From: Acidihalobacter aeolianus
Lineage (GTDB): Bacteria; Pseudomonadota; Gammaproteobacteria; DSM-5130; Acidihalobacteraceae
Length of the DNA stretch: 64,000 nucleotides
Assembly: GCF_001753165.1 (NCBI RefSeq)
Contig: NZ_CP017448.1
Location: 2,064,462-2,128,461, forward strand
Direction: 5' to 3'
The notes beneath the pieces are model-generated. The model saw nothing but the letters and a program-made list of their open reading frames with translations, did not search any database and was not told where the DNA came from. A program made the translations under genes and the position numbers. Each line of letters starts with the position of its first letter. The first letter of the stretch is position 1. This document shows positions 36,340 through 45,045 of the stretch, one piece after another.

Positions 36340-37978
36340 CGCATTCACTCCCGGCTTCGTCCTGGCCGCGCCCGTGCTGCTGTTGCTCGCCGGGCTGATA
36401 CCGGCCCAATGGGCCAATGCCCAACCCCGCGTGATGGCGCGTCTGTCTGGTGCCGCCGCCTGGCTGGCGTTCGCCAGCGCCATTCTGGCCGCCGTCGCCC
36501 TCCCCTTCGACCGCGCACATACCTGGACACTTTCCAGCATCGCGCTGCCGGGCGACGTCGGCGCCTTCTCGCTCAGCGTCTACGTCAACAGCGTCACGGT
36601 CATCATGCTGCTGCTGGTGTCCTTCGTCGGCGCGGTGGTGACCCGCTACGCGCGCAACTACCTCAACGGCGACCCCAATCAGGGCCGCTTCAACAAGTGG
36701 CTGGCGCTGACCCTGGCGGCCATTCTCATGCTGATCGCCTCGGGCAACCTGCTGATGTTCGCGCTGGCCTGGATCGCCACCAGCCTGTGCCTGCACCAGC
36801 TGCTGATGTTCTACGGCGAGCGCCCGGCCGCGGTGCTGGCCGCGCACAAGAAGTTCGTCGCCAGCCGTCTCGGCGACCTGAGCCTGCTGGCGGCGGTCCT
36901 GCTGATCGGCTACAGCCTGCACACCCTGGAGTTCGAGGGCATGTTCCGCGCGCTGGCCGCGCTGCAGGGCCCGACGCCCATCGCCCTGCAGGTCGCCGCC
37001 ATGCTGATCGCGGTCAGCGCGGGGCTCAAGTCGGCCCAGTTCCCCTTCCACGGCTGGCTGATCCAGGTGATGGAGGCGCCGACGCCGGTGTCCGCGCTGC
37101 TGCACGCGGGCATCGTCAATGCCGGTGCGTTCCTGGTGATCCGCATGAGCCCGGTCATGTCGCATTCCGAACTGGCGCTAGGGGCCCTGGCCATCGTCGG
37201 CCTGACCACCCTCGCGCTGGCCTCGCTGGTGATGCTCACCCAGACCAGCATCAAGGTGTCGCTGGCCTGGTCGACCACCGCGCAGATGGGCTTCATGCTG
37301 CTGGAATGCGGCCTCGGCCTGTACAGCCTGGCCATGCTGCACCTGGTTGCCCACTCGCTGTACAAGGCGCACGCCTTCCTCGCCTCCGGCAGCGGCGTCG
37401 ACGCCTTCCGCGCGCCGGCCATGCCCTATCCGTCGAACGCCTTCAGGCCCGGTCTGCTGCTGGCGGCGCTGCTCATCGGCGGCGGCATGACGCTGGTGGT
37501 TGGCGCGGCCTTCGGCATCGGCATCGCCGGAGAGCCCGCCCTGCTGGCGGCCGGCGCCATCGTCGCCATCGCCGTCAGCCAGCTATTGCTGCAGACGGCC
37601 GGCGCGCTGAGCGGCGGCGCCCTGCTGCTGCGCGGCCTCGGCCTGAGCGGCGGCGTCGCGGTGGCCTATTTCGCCCTGCACGCCCTGTTCGCGGCGCTCA
37701 TGCAGGGCAGCGTGCTGCCGCTCCAGTCGCCGCCCGGCGCGTTCCAGTACGGATTGTCTGCGGCCGTGATCGGCGTATTCCTGGCCCTGCTGGTACTGCA
37801 GCAGCTGCTCAGGCACAACCCCGCCGCCCTGGGCGAGGGCCTCTACATGCACCTCTACAACGGCCTGTACATCGACGTGTTCATCACCCGCCTGCTGCAG
37901 CGCGTGTGGCCCAGCCCGCGGCCGGAACCCGTCGTGCAGCCCGCCCCCTTTGCCCCCGTCACCTCACGAGGAGCCTGA
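36329..37978 (+). CDS. dabB: DabB, membrane subunit of the DAB inorganic-carbon accumulation complex
   Basis: A 549-residue member of the NuoL/Mrp proton-channel family with about 13 membrane segments. Family residues are seen in SAGLKSAQFPFHGWLIQVMEA-like segment (AGLKSAQFPFHGWLIQVM, near residue 230) and HAGIVNAGAFLVI. Next to DabA it would use proton motive force to drive one-way hydration of CO2 to bicarbonate in the cytoplasm. A strong AGGAGGT site lies five bases before ATG 36329. The first base of dabA is two bases after its stop, so the pair is co-transcribed and probably coupled. Confidence 0.9.
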   Translation: MLPNAFTPGFVLAAPVLLLLAGLIPAQWANAQPRVMARLSGAAAWLAFASAILAAVALPFDRAHTWTLSSIALPGDVGAFSLSVYVNSVTVIMLLLVSFVGAVVTRYARNYLNGDPNQGRFNKWLALTLAAILMLIASGNLLMFALAWIATSLCLHQLLMFYGERPAAVLAAHKKFVASRLGDLSLLAAVLLIGYSLHTLEFEGMFRALAALQGPTPIALQVAAMLIAVSAGLKSAQFPFHGWLIQVMEAPTPVSALLHAGIVNAGAFLVIRMSPVMSHSELALGALAIVGLTTLALASLVMLTQTSIKVSLAWSTTAQMGFMLLECGLGLYSLAMLHLVAHSLYKAHAFLASGSGVDAFRAPAMPYPSNAFRPGLLLAALLIGGGMTLVVGAAFGIGIAGEPALLAAGAIVAIAVSQLLLQTAGALSGGALLLRGLGLSGGVAVAYFALHALFAALMQGSVLPLQSPPGAFQYGLSAAVIGVFLALLVLQQLLRHNPAALGEGLYMHLYNGLYIDVFITRLLQRVWPSPRPEPVVQPAPFAPVTSRGA

Positions 37979-37979
37979 C

Positions 37980-40490
37980 ATGGACATGCGTGAAGACTTC
38001 ACCCTGACAAGCCGGGACGACCGCACCGAGGCGACGCTGGACCGCGCCGAACTGAACCGGCGCATCGACGCCGCCTGCGAACGCATCGCGCCGCTGTGGC
38101 CGCTGAAGCACTTCGTCGCCGTCAATCCGTTCTTCGGCCTGCGCGACCATGGCTTCCAGGACGCCTCCGACACCCTGGCGCGGATCACCGGCAACGGCCT
38201 GTACATGTCGCGCGAGTACTACCGCGAGCAGCTGGCCAGCGGCCGCATCAGCCGCGACGACCTGCGCCAGGCCATCGAACGCTGCGGCAGCCGGCTCGAC
38301 GTCGAGGCCGTCGAACGCGCGTTGGCAGCGCCGGCACCGCGGCCGAAACTCGGCATGGCGCCGGTGAGCGAGGTGTTGGAGCGGGTCGAGGGCGGCCTGT
38401 GGTCGAGCTTCGTCACCGAAAGCATCAGCCGGCACTGCGCGGCCTATTTCGACCTCGGCCAGGCCATCGTCGCCATGCCCTGGCGCGGGCAGTCTCTCTA
38501 TCAGTCGTGGCGCAAGGCCGCGGCCATCGACCGCAGCCCGGCGATGATGGGCCTGCGCGACTTTCGCGCCGCGGTCGGCCGCCTGCCCGCCGACCCGCGC
38601 GACGCCATCGCGCTGGCCATCGGCCGGCTGGGCATCCAGGACGCGGCGGTGGAGCGCTACCTGCACGCCTCGCTGATGAGCATCGGCGGCTGGGCGGCGT
38701 GGGCACGCTACCTGCGCTGGCAGGCGGAGCTGGGCGGACGGCGCGACGACGCCATCGTCGATCTGCTCGCCATCCGCCTGATGTGGGACATGCTGCTGTT
38801 CGAGGAGAAGCGCTCGCCCGCGCTGATCGCGCGCTGGCGCGAAATGCTGGCCGCCAGCATGCGTCCGCCTTCGGCCAAGCGCCAGGCCGCCGCGGAAATC
38901 GACCGCATCCTGCTGAACGCGATGGAGATCGGCTTCCAGCGCAGCGTGATCGCCGGGCTGACCGGCGAATCGCGGCCCGCGCCGCACGTGTTCCGCCCGC
39001 CGGTTCAGGCGGCCTTCTGCATCGACGTGCGCTCCGAGGTGTTCCGCCGCTCGCTGGAAACCGTGGCGCCGGCGGTGCAGACCGTCGGCTTCGCCGGCTT
39101 CTTCGGCATCTTCATCGAGCACGTGCCGCTGGGCGCCGCCCAGGGCCGCAGCCACGTGCCGGTGATCTTCAATCCGGGCTACCGCATTCAGGATCGGGTC
39201 AAGGGCGATGATGCCGACGGCCTGCAGCAGCAGCGCCGCCGGCGTATCGGCCTGCACAAGGCCTGGAAGGGCTTCAAGCTGTCGGCGTCCTCGTGCTTCT
39301 CCTTCGTCGAGTCCGCCGGCCTGAGCTACGGCCCCAAGCTGCTCAGCGACAGCTTCGGCTGGACCCGTCCGGTGCCCGATCCGCACAGCCAGGGCATCGC
39401 CAGGCGCGACATCGTGCGCATCGGGCCCAGCCTTGAGGCGGTGGGCGACGGCGACGCGGGCATCCCCGCCGAAGACCGGCTGGGACACGCCGAACGCATC
39501 CTGCGCGCCATGTCCATGACCGCGAACTTCGGCCGCCTGGTGCTGCTTGCCGGCCACGGCAGCAGCACGGTGAACAATCCGCACGCCACCGGCCTCGACT
39601 GCGGCGCCTGCGCGGGTCAGACCGGCGAGGCCAGCGCCCGCGTGGTCGCCGCGCTGATGAACGACCCCGCGGTGCGCCGCGGGCTCGCCGGGCGCGGCAT
39701 CGTGATCCCCGAGGACACCTGGTTCGTCGCCGGCCTGCACGACACCACCACCGACGAGCTGCGCCTGTTCGACACCGACGACGTGCCCGCCGCGCTCGCC
39801 GGCGACCTCGCCCAGCTGCGCCAGTGGCTGGAACAGGCGGGGGACCTCGCGCGCATGGAGCGCGCCGCGTTGCTCGGCACCGCCGGGCAACCCGACCGCG
39901 CGGTCGAAGCCGACGTGCGCCGGCGCAGCCGCGACTGGTCCGAGGTGCGGCCCGAGTGGGCGCTGAGCAACAACGCCGCCTTCATCGCCGCGCCGCGCGC
40001 GCGCACCGCGGACATGGACCTCGAAGGCCGCGCCTTCCTGCACGACTACGACTGGCAAAAGGACGAAGGCTTCAAGATCCTGGAGCTGATCATGACCGCG
40101 CCGATGGTGGTCGCCAACTGGATCAACATGCAGTACTACGGCTCGGTGATCGACAACCGCCGCTTCGGCAGCGGCAACAAGGTGCTGCACAACGTGGTCG
40201 GCGGCGCCATCGGCGTACTGGAAGGCAACGGCGGCGACCTGCGCGTCGGCCTGCCGCTGCAGTCGCTGCACGACGGCCGGCGCTGGATGCACGAGCCCTT
40301 GCGCCTGTCCGTGTTCATCGAGGCGCCGCAGGCCGCGATCGACGACGTGATCGCCCACCAGGAACTGGTCCGCCAATTGGTCGAAAACGGCTGGCTGCAC
40401 CTGTTCAGCATCGGCGACAACGGCGTGTTCCGTCGCCTGTCTGACGGCGGCTGGGAACGTAGCGACATGCCGCTCGCGGCCTCCGCGTGA
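37980..40490 (+). CDS. dabA: DabA, zinc carbonic-anhydrase-like subunit (DUF2309)
   Basis: An 836-residue DUF2309 protein. The probable zinc ligands and active-site acid, by analogy to characterised DabA, are Cys347 and Asp349 (AAFCIDVRSEVFRR), His526 (VLLAGHGSSTVNNP) and Cys541 (GLDCGACAGQTGE). It is the catalytic partner of DabB; the complex hydrates CO2 to bicarbonate using an ion gradient. ATG 37980 follows GAGGAG by six bases; an upstream in-frame ATG lies within dabB and is unlikely. The length is about that of DabA from Halothiobacillus. A 22-bp tandem duplication follows the stop. Confidence 0.93.
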   Translation: MDMREDFTLTSRDDRTEATLDRAELNRRIDAACERIAPLWPLKHFVAVNPFFGLRDHGFQDASDTLARITGNGLYMSREYYREQLASGRISRDDLRQAIERCGSRLDVEAVERALAAPAPRPKLGMAPVSEVLERVEGGLWSSFVTESISRHCAAYFDLGQAIVAMPWRGQSLYQSWRKAAAIDRSPAMMGLRDFRAAVGRLPADPRDAIALAIGRLGIQDAAVERYLHASLMSIGGWAAWARYLRWQAELGGRRDDAIVDLLAIRLMWDMLLFEEKRSPALIARWREMLAASMRPPSAKRQAAAEIDRILLNAMEIGFQRSVIAGLTGESRPAPHVFRPPVQAAFCIDVRSEVFRRSLETVAPAVQTVGFAGFFGIFIEHVPLGAAQGRSHVPVIFNPGYRIQDRVKGDDADGLQQQRRRRIGLHKAWKGFKLSASSCFSFVESAGLSYGPKLLSDSFGWTRPVPDPHSQGIARRDIVRIGPSLEAVGDGDAGIPAEDRLGHAERILRAMSMTANFGRLVLLAGHGSSTVNNPHATGLDCGACAGQTGEASARVVAALMNDPAVRRGLAGRGIVIPEDTWFVAGLHDTTTDELRLFDTDDVPAALAGDLAQLRQWLEQAGDLARMERAALLGTAGQPDRAVEADVRRRSRDWSEVRPEWALSNNAAFIAAPRARTADMDLEGRAFLHDYDWQKDEGFKILELIMTAPMVVANWINMQYYGSVIDNRRFGSGNKVLHNVVGGAIGVLEGNGGDLRVGLPLQSLHDGRRWMHEPLRLSVFIEAPQAAIDDVIAHQELVRQLVENGWLHLFSIGDNGVFRRLSDGGWERSDMPLAASA

Positions 40491-40497
40491 GCGCGGC

Positions 40498-40541
40498 GCT
40501 GGCTTAGTGCCTTTAATGAGCTGGCTTAGTGCCTTTAATGA
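40498..40541. repeat. Two perfect tandem copies of a 22-bp unit after dabA
   Basis: The 22 bases starting GCTGGCTTAGTGCCTTTAAT occur at 40498-40519 and again at 40520-40541 without a mismatch. The repeat is in the 126-base gap between dabA and the DUF6671 gene. It is a recent duplication or a functional repeated site; there is no third copy in the window that I noticed. Confidence 0.92.
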
Positions 40542-40616
40542 ATGGTGAAACCGCGCAGGGACGCGCAACCTTCACCGCCGCCGAAACGGCGGGCCGCGAT
40601 CTCGACGAGTCCATCG

Positions 40617-41471
40617 ATGAAACCTCAACCCTATCGGGGCCGGCAGGTCGTCCTGCCGACCCTGCACGCCAAATCGCAGGCGATCGCCCCGGAATTCGCC
40701 GAGCGGCTCGGCGCGCAGGTCGTGGAACACCCGTGCGATACCGATCGCTTCGGCACGTTCAGCGGCGAGGTCGCGCGCGAAGGCACGGCGCTGGACGCCG
40801 CCCGGCGCAAGGTGGCGCAGGCATTCGCCGACACCGACGCCGAGCTGGCGCTGGCCAGCGAAGGCAGTTTCGGCCCGCACCCGGAGGCCGGCTTCATCCC
40901 CGCCGGTCAGGAATTGCTGCATTTTGCCGACCGTGCGCGCGACTTCGCGCTGACCGTATCGCTGACCACCGCCGAGACCAACTACCGGATGGCCCAGGTG
41001 GACAGCCTCGACGCGCTGACCGAATTCGCGCAGCGGGCGCGCTTCCCGTCGCATGCGCTGATACTCGCCACGGGGCCGCGCGACGCGCGACGCAGGGTAC
41101 TCAAGGGCATTCGGGATGAAACGGCTCTGGCGCAGGTGTTCGCGAACCTGCAGCGCGAGTCGGGGGAAACCGCGGTCTGGGTCGAAACCGACATGCGCGC
41201 CTCGCACAACCCCACGCGCATGGCCGCGATCGCACAACTGGCGCAAACGTTGGCGACGCGCCTGGACACGCCGTGCCCGGCCTGTGGACTGCCCGGCTGG
41301 GGTCAGGTCGATGCGCTTACGGGTCTGCCGTGCGCCTGGTGCGGCACGCCCACGCGCCTCGTCCACAGCGTGGTCCACGGCTGCGTGAAATGCGGCCACC
41401 GCGAGCGACGGGATCGCCCCGACGGACGCGCAACCGCCGACCCCGGGCACTGCCCCGAGTGCAACCCATAA
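40617..41471 (+). CDS. DUF6671-family protein
   Basis: A 284-residue protein of unknown function. The N-terminal two thirds (YRGRQVVLPTLHAKSQAIAP, FSGEVAREGTALDAARRK, ASEGSFGPHPEAG, WVETDMRASHNPTRM) are distinctive of DUF6671, and the C-terminus has treble-clef zinc ribbons (CPACGLPGWG, CAWCGTP, CVKCGHRE, CPECNP), eight cysteines in four pairs. DNA or RNA binding is possible from the zinc ribbons. It is the next gene after dabA on the same strand and may be in the same transcript. ATG 40617 gives MKPQPYRGRQ, the likely start. Confidence 0.75.
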   Translation: MKPQPYRGRQVVLPTLHAKSQAIAPEFAERLGAQVVEHPCDTDRFGTFSGEVAREGTALDAARRKVAQAFADTDAELALASEGSFGPHPEAGFIPAGQELLHFADRARDFALTVSLTTAETNYRMAQVDSLDALTEFAQRARFPSHALILATGPRDARRRVLKGIRDETALAQVFANLQRESGETAVWVETDMRASHNPTRMAAIAQLAQTLATRLDTPCPACGLPGWGQVDALTGLPCAWCGTPTRLVHSVVHGCVKCGHRERRDRPDGRATADPGHCPECNP

Positions 41472-41505
41472 CCGATGACGGCGCGGATTGCCCTCGCCCC
41501 CGCGC

Positions 41506-42546
41506 TCAGGCAGGCGACTGCAGCTGCCAGTCGAGCCACGTACCGGCCATCAGCGGAACGATCGAACCAACGCCGGGGATATCGACGCGCTCGGGAATCG
41601 TCCACGGTTCCTTGACCAGGGTCACCGTGCCGGCATTGCGCGCCAGGCCGTAGAAATCGGCGCCGTAATGGCTGGCGAAGGCTTCCAGACGGTCGAGCGC
41701 GCCCAACTCGTCGAAGACCTGCGCATACAGCTCCAGCGCGGTCGGCGCGCTGTAGCAGCCGGCGCAGCCGCAGGCCGATTCCTTGGTCGAAAGCTCGTGC
41801 GGCGCCGAATCCGTGCCCAGGAAGAACTTGCTGGAACCGGACACCACGGCCGCGCGCAGCGCTTCCTGGTGACTGCGGCGCTTGAGCACCGGCAGGCAGT
41901 AATTGTGCGGACGGATGCCGCCGGCCAGCAGGTCGTTGCGGTTGAGCAGCAGATGCTGCGGGGTGATCGTCGCCGCCACGTTGGCGCCGGCCCCGGCCAC
42001 GAACTCGGCCGCGTCCTTGGTGCTGATGTGCTCCAGCACAATCTTCAGCTTCGCGAACCGCTCGGCGATGGCGCACAGGTGGCGGTCGATGAACTCACGC
42101 TCGCGGTCGAAAATGTCCACACTGCGGTCGGTCACCTCGCCGTGCACCAGCAGCATGATGCCGTGCGCCTCCAGGATTTCGAGAATGGGGTACAGGCTGT
42201 CCAGGTTGGCGACCCCGGCCTCGGAATTGGTCGTCGCCCCGGCCGGATACAGCTTGACCGCGCGGACGCCGGCGGTCGCGGCGCGCGCGATCTCGTCGGC
42301 GTCGAGAGTATCGGTCAGATACAGCGTCATCAGCGGCTCGAACGCCGAGCCTTCCGGCCGGGCGTCGAGCAGGCGCTGTTTGTAGGCCAGCGCCTGCTCG
42401 ACCGTCTTCACCGGCGGCACCAGATTCGGCATCGCGATGGCGCGCCGGAACACCCGCGCCGTCGCCCGCACCGTCTCCGCAAGCATCGCGCCATCGCGAA
42501 AGTGCACATGAAGGTCGTCGGGGGTCTGAAGCGTGAGCGTCTGCAT
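41506..42546 (-). CDS. pyrC: Dihydroorotase
   Basis: A 346-residue class II dihydroorotase for pyrimidine synthesis. The metal ligands are in DLHVHFRDGAML (residues 12-23); the carboxylated lysine is in VKLYPAGATTNSEAG; HGEVTD and the late GTDSAPH supply further ligands. It is a core gene and marks the left border of the accessory region at 42.5 kb. It converges with the DUF6671 gene. Confidence 0.95.
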   Translation of the reverse strand: MQTLTLQTPDDLHVHFRDGAMLAETVRATARVFRRAIAMPNLVPPVKTVEQALAYKQRLLDARPEGSAFEPLMTLYLTDTLDADEIARAATAGVRAVKLYPAGATTNSEAGVANLDSLYPILEILEAHGIMLLVHGEVTDRSVDIFDREREFIDRHLCAIAERFAKLKIVLEHISTKDAAEFVAGAGANVAATITPQHLLLNRNDLLAGGIRPHNYCLPVLKRRSHQEALRAAVVSGSSKFFLGTDSAPHELSTKESACGCAGCYSAPTALELYAQVFDELGALDRLEAFASHYGADFYGLARNAGTVTLVKEPWTIPERVDIPGVGSIVPLMAGTWLDWQLQSPA

Positions 42547-42555
42547 CAGGTAATG

Positions 42556-42813
42556 CTAGCGTTCCATGCTCGGAATTAGCAATCTCACGAATATCGGCAA
42601 CGGCGCTCGCTTCAGGGTACTGAGCAGAGCGCGCTTGCCGCGCACCGGGGCGTCCATGAAGAGTTGGCACTTGCGTCCGAAGCCCACGGCATGAGAAGAA
42701 CCGCAGTCAGGACAATATTGGCTGGAGCCGTTGCTGGTTGCCTCAATGAGATAATCGTGTTCACATTCTTGAACGGAGTCCTGCTGTAAATGCTTCAGAT
42801 TCAAGAAATCCAT
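42556..42813 (-). pseudogene. ISL3-family transposase, N-terminal fragment
   Basis: An 85-codon frame whose middle, QYCPDCGSSHAVGFGRKCQL followed by FMDAPVRGKRALL, matches the zinc-finger start of ISL3 transposases (CPxCGS, VGFGRK.QLFMD.P..GKR). The catalytic part is missing and the C-terminal 20 codons no longer match. It is a broken insertion sequence. It ends nine bases after pyrC's start side and lies just downstream of the hydrogenase-4-like operon. From 42814 to 42909 I see nothing identifiable. Confidence 0.75.
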
Positions 42814-42909
42814 CTAGACCATCCCGTACGAGCATGCACCTTCAGCTGCAGAATTCCGTTTCGTCTTTGACGACTTCAACAACCTCTTTAAGCATCTTTT
42901 CGCAGCTCG

Positions 42910-43431
42910 CTATCCCTCAATCTTAGAGTGTAAAGATGCCAGCAATCCCAGCATCAGATCTTCAGGCCTCGGAGGGCAACCAGGGATCTTGACGTCCACT
43001 GGCACGACGTTTTCTACCGCACCGTAGCTCGCGTAGGACACTCCGAACTCGCCACCATCACAGGCGCATTGGCCAGCGGCGATGACGAACTTGGGGGAAG
43101 GGATGGCAAGCCACGTGCGGCGCAGCGCGGTTTCCATGTGCCGCGACACGGGGCCAGTGACCAGCAGGGCATCGGCGTGGCGCGGCGAGGCGACGAAGCC
43201 GACGCCGAAGCGCTCCAGATCGTAATAGGGATTGGCGAGTGCATGGACTTCCAGTTCACAGCCGTTGCAAGAGCCGGCATCGATAAATCGCAATGCCAAG
43301 CTGCGGCCGAAGCGGACATCGATGGCGCGGCGCAGCTCCAGTCCGAGCGTTTCCAGCGCGGCGTCGTTGATAGTCGGCGGCGGCTCGGTAACGATGCCGG
43401 TACGCAGAATATGGGCGAGTATGCGGAGCAT
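42910..43431 (-). CDS. Hydrogenase-4 HyfI / NuoB-like small subunit
   Basis: A 173-residue protein with the [4Fe-4S] ligands of the complex I N2-cluster subunit: Cys55 and Cys58 (GSCNGCELEVHAL), Cys122 (GQCACDGGEF) and Cys152 (PGCPPRPED). CNGC with Cys152-Pro is closer to HycG/HyfI than to NuoB, where the first pair is adjacent. It would carry the last cluster beside the large subunit. It is the final gene of the operon and overlaps the hyfG-like gene by one base (TAATG). The whole complex has no other iron-sulfur subunit here. Confidence 0.88.
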   Translation of the reverse strand: MLRILAHILRTGIVTEPPPTINDAALETLGLELRRAIDVRFGRSLALRFIDAGSCNGCELEVHALANPYYDLERFGVGFVASPRHADALLVTGPVSRHMETALRRTWLAIPSPKFVIAAGQCACDGGEFGVSYASYGAVENVVPVDVKIPGCPPRPEDLMLGLLASLHSKIEG

Positions 43432-45011
43432 TAGAGGTCCACTCCCGAATAGGAACCATTGACCGATTTATTGCACACCGGGAAGTCCGGCACGATTTCG
43501 CCCATGATCAGGCGCTCCAGCGCCGGCCAGTAGAACCAGCTAGGATCTCGCGGGAAGTAGCGCGCGATGCGCCCTTCATCGTCGAAGCGCACCCAGGCCA
43601 GCGTTTCCCCGCGCCAGCCTTCCACCCGCCCGAGGCCGATGGCGTCGGGCGGCGGCGTGGGCAGCGGAGCGGCGGTCTCACCGGACGGCATAGCGTCCAG
43701 CAACTGGTCCATCAGATCGAGGCTGGCAAGCACTTCCGCCATGCGCACGCGCACGCGGGCGGCGGTGTCGCCTTCGCTGTCGGTGACCACCGGCACCTCC
43801 AGCGTGTCGTAAGGAGCGTACGGCGCATCGCGGCGCAAGTCGAAATTGCAGCCGCTGGCCTTGCCGAGATAACCTGTGCAGCCCAGCGCGCGGGCATGCT
43901 CCCGGCTCAGCACGCCGGTGCCGACCAGGCGGTCGTCCAGCGGCGGATGGTCGTCGATGATGTCGAACAGAGGCCCGATCTCGCGGCGCAGCGCGACATG
44001 GTCGGCGCGCAGCGCATCTCTACCCGCCGCTGCGAGATCGCGGGCCACCCCGCCTGGAATGAGCGTATCCATCAAGAGGCGGTGGCCGAAGCATTCCCGG
44101 CTGCGGCGTTGCCAGCGTTCGCGCAGACGCGCGGTCTGCACATGGGCGAAGGCAAAGCCCACGTCGTTGCAGATGGCGCCGATGTCGCCGAGGTGGTTAG
44201 CCACCCGTTCGCGCTCGGCGAGCAGGCCGCGCAAGGCCAGCGCGCGCGGCGGCACTTCGACGCCGGTAACGCCTTCCATAGCCTGACAGGCGGCCCAGGT
44301 GTGCGCTACCGTGCTGTCGCCGGAAACCCGCGCGGCCAAGCGCGCGAGAGCCGCCGGATCTCGGCCCACGGCGAGCCGCTCTATACCCTTGTGCACATAG
44401 CCGAGCCGCTCCTCCAACTTCAGCACCGGCTCGCCCGCGGCGTGAAAGCGAAAATGCCCCGGCTCGATGATGCCGGCATGCACCGGCCCGACCGGAATCT
44501 CGAACACACCGTTGCCGTGGACGGGGGCGAACGGGTAATCGACATCCGCCGGAGTGCGGCCGGGTGCGGGTGAGTCGCCTGCCTGATCGGGGTGCAGGGG
44601 GTGCCAGTGCTCCGGCCAGGCGCGGTGCCGCGTCCAGCGCCGCGGGTCGGGATGGTCGGTAAAGATCACGCCGAACAGGTCGCGGGCGTGGCGCTCCATG
44701 CGGTCGGCGGCCGGGAAGTGCGGCGTCTGCGAGGTGAATTCGGGGGTTTCGAGCGGCGCTTCGGCGCTCAGCAACAGGGGGTCGCCGGCGTAATCCAGCA
44801 CGCAGTACAGGCGCATGCGCGCCTCGTCGGCCTCGGCCCACATACCCGCCCAGCGGCAACCGTATTGCGCGGCGACGGTCGCGGCCAATCCCCATTCGGC
44901 GGGTGCCACCCGCAGGGCGCGAGCGGGCGGCGCCTCCTTTTCAGCGTGCGCGGCGATGCCGGCCGTCTGCAGCCGGGTTTCGAATTCGGGGAGCCAGGCG
45001 AAGCGGGTCAT
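43431..45011 (-). CDS. Hydrogenase-4 HyfG-like large subunit lacking NiFe ligands
   Basis: A 526-residue fusion of a NuoC-like (residues 1-150) and a NuoD/HycE-like (160-526) domain. At the position of the first CxxC that binds NiFe, the sequence is RVSGDSTVAHT (Ser230, Ser233); the last motif, DPCxxC in hydrogenases, is DFPVCNKSVNGSYSGVDL with a single cysteine (Cys513). It therefore should not hold a NiFe site. The GSYSG-V-D end recalls energy-converting-hydrogenase-related (Ehr) proteins. Quinone or another ligand may occupy the cavity. ATG 45011 has GGGGAG upstream. Activity unknown. Confidence 0.88.
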   Translation of the reverse strand: MTRFAWLPEFETRLQTAGIAAHAEKEAPPARALRVAPAEWGLAATVAAQYGCRWAGMWAEADEARMRLYCVLDYAGDPLLLSAEAPLETPEFTSQTPHFPAADRMERHARDLFGVIFTDHPDPRRWTRHRAWPEHWHPLHPDQAGDSPAPGRTPADVDYPFAPVHGNGVFEIPVGPVHAGIIEPGHFRFHAAGEPVLKLEERLGYVHKGIERLAVGRDPAALARLAARVSGDSTVAHTWAACQAMEGVTGVEVPPRALALRGLLAERERVANHLGDIGAICNDVGFAFAHVQTARLRERWQRRSRECFGHRLLMDTLIPGGVARDLAAAGRDALRADHVALRREIGPLFDIIDDHPPLDDRLVGTGVLSREHARALGCTGYLGKASGCNFDLRRDAPYAPYDTLEVPVVTDSEGDTAARVRVRMAEVLASLDLMDQLLDAMPSGETAAPLPTPPPDAIGLGRVEGWRGETLAWVRFDDEGRIARYFPRDPSWFYWPALERLIMGEIVPDFPVCNKSVNGSYSGVDL

Positions 45012-45045
45012 CTGAGGTCTCCCCGTTGTGCTGAGAAATCCAGTT

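Noticed and set aside
37959-40568. An 869-codon open frame on the minus strand
   Set aside because: Antisense to dabA, which is certain from its zinc ligands; the frame is a composition shadow.
42556-42813. Intact small zinc-finger protein
   Set aside because: The match to ISL3 transposase N-termini ends abruptly, so a truncated transposase is the simpler reading.
43431-45011. Active NiFe hydrogenase large subunit
   Set aside because: Both cysteine pairs needed for the metal centre are missing, and no maturation genes are nearby.
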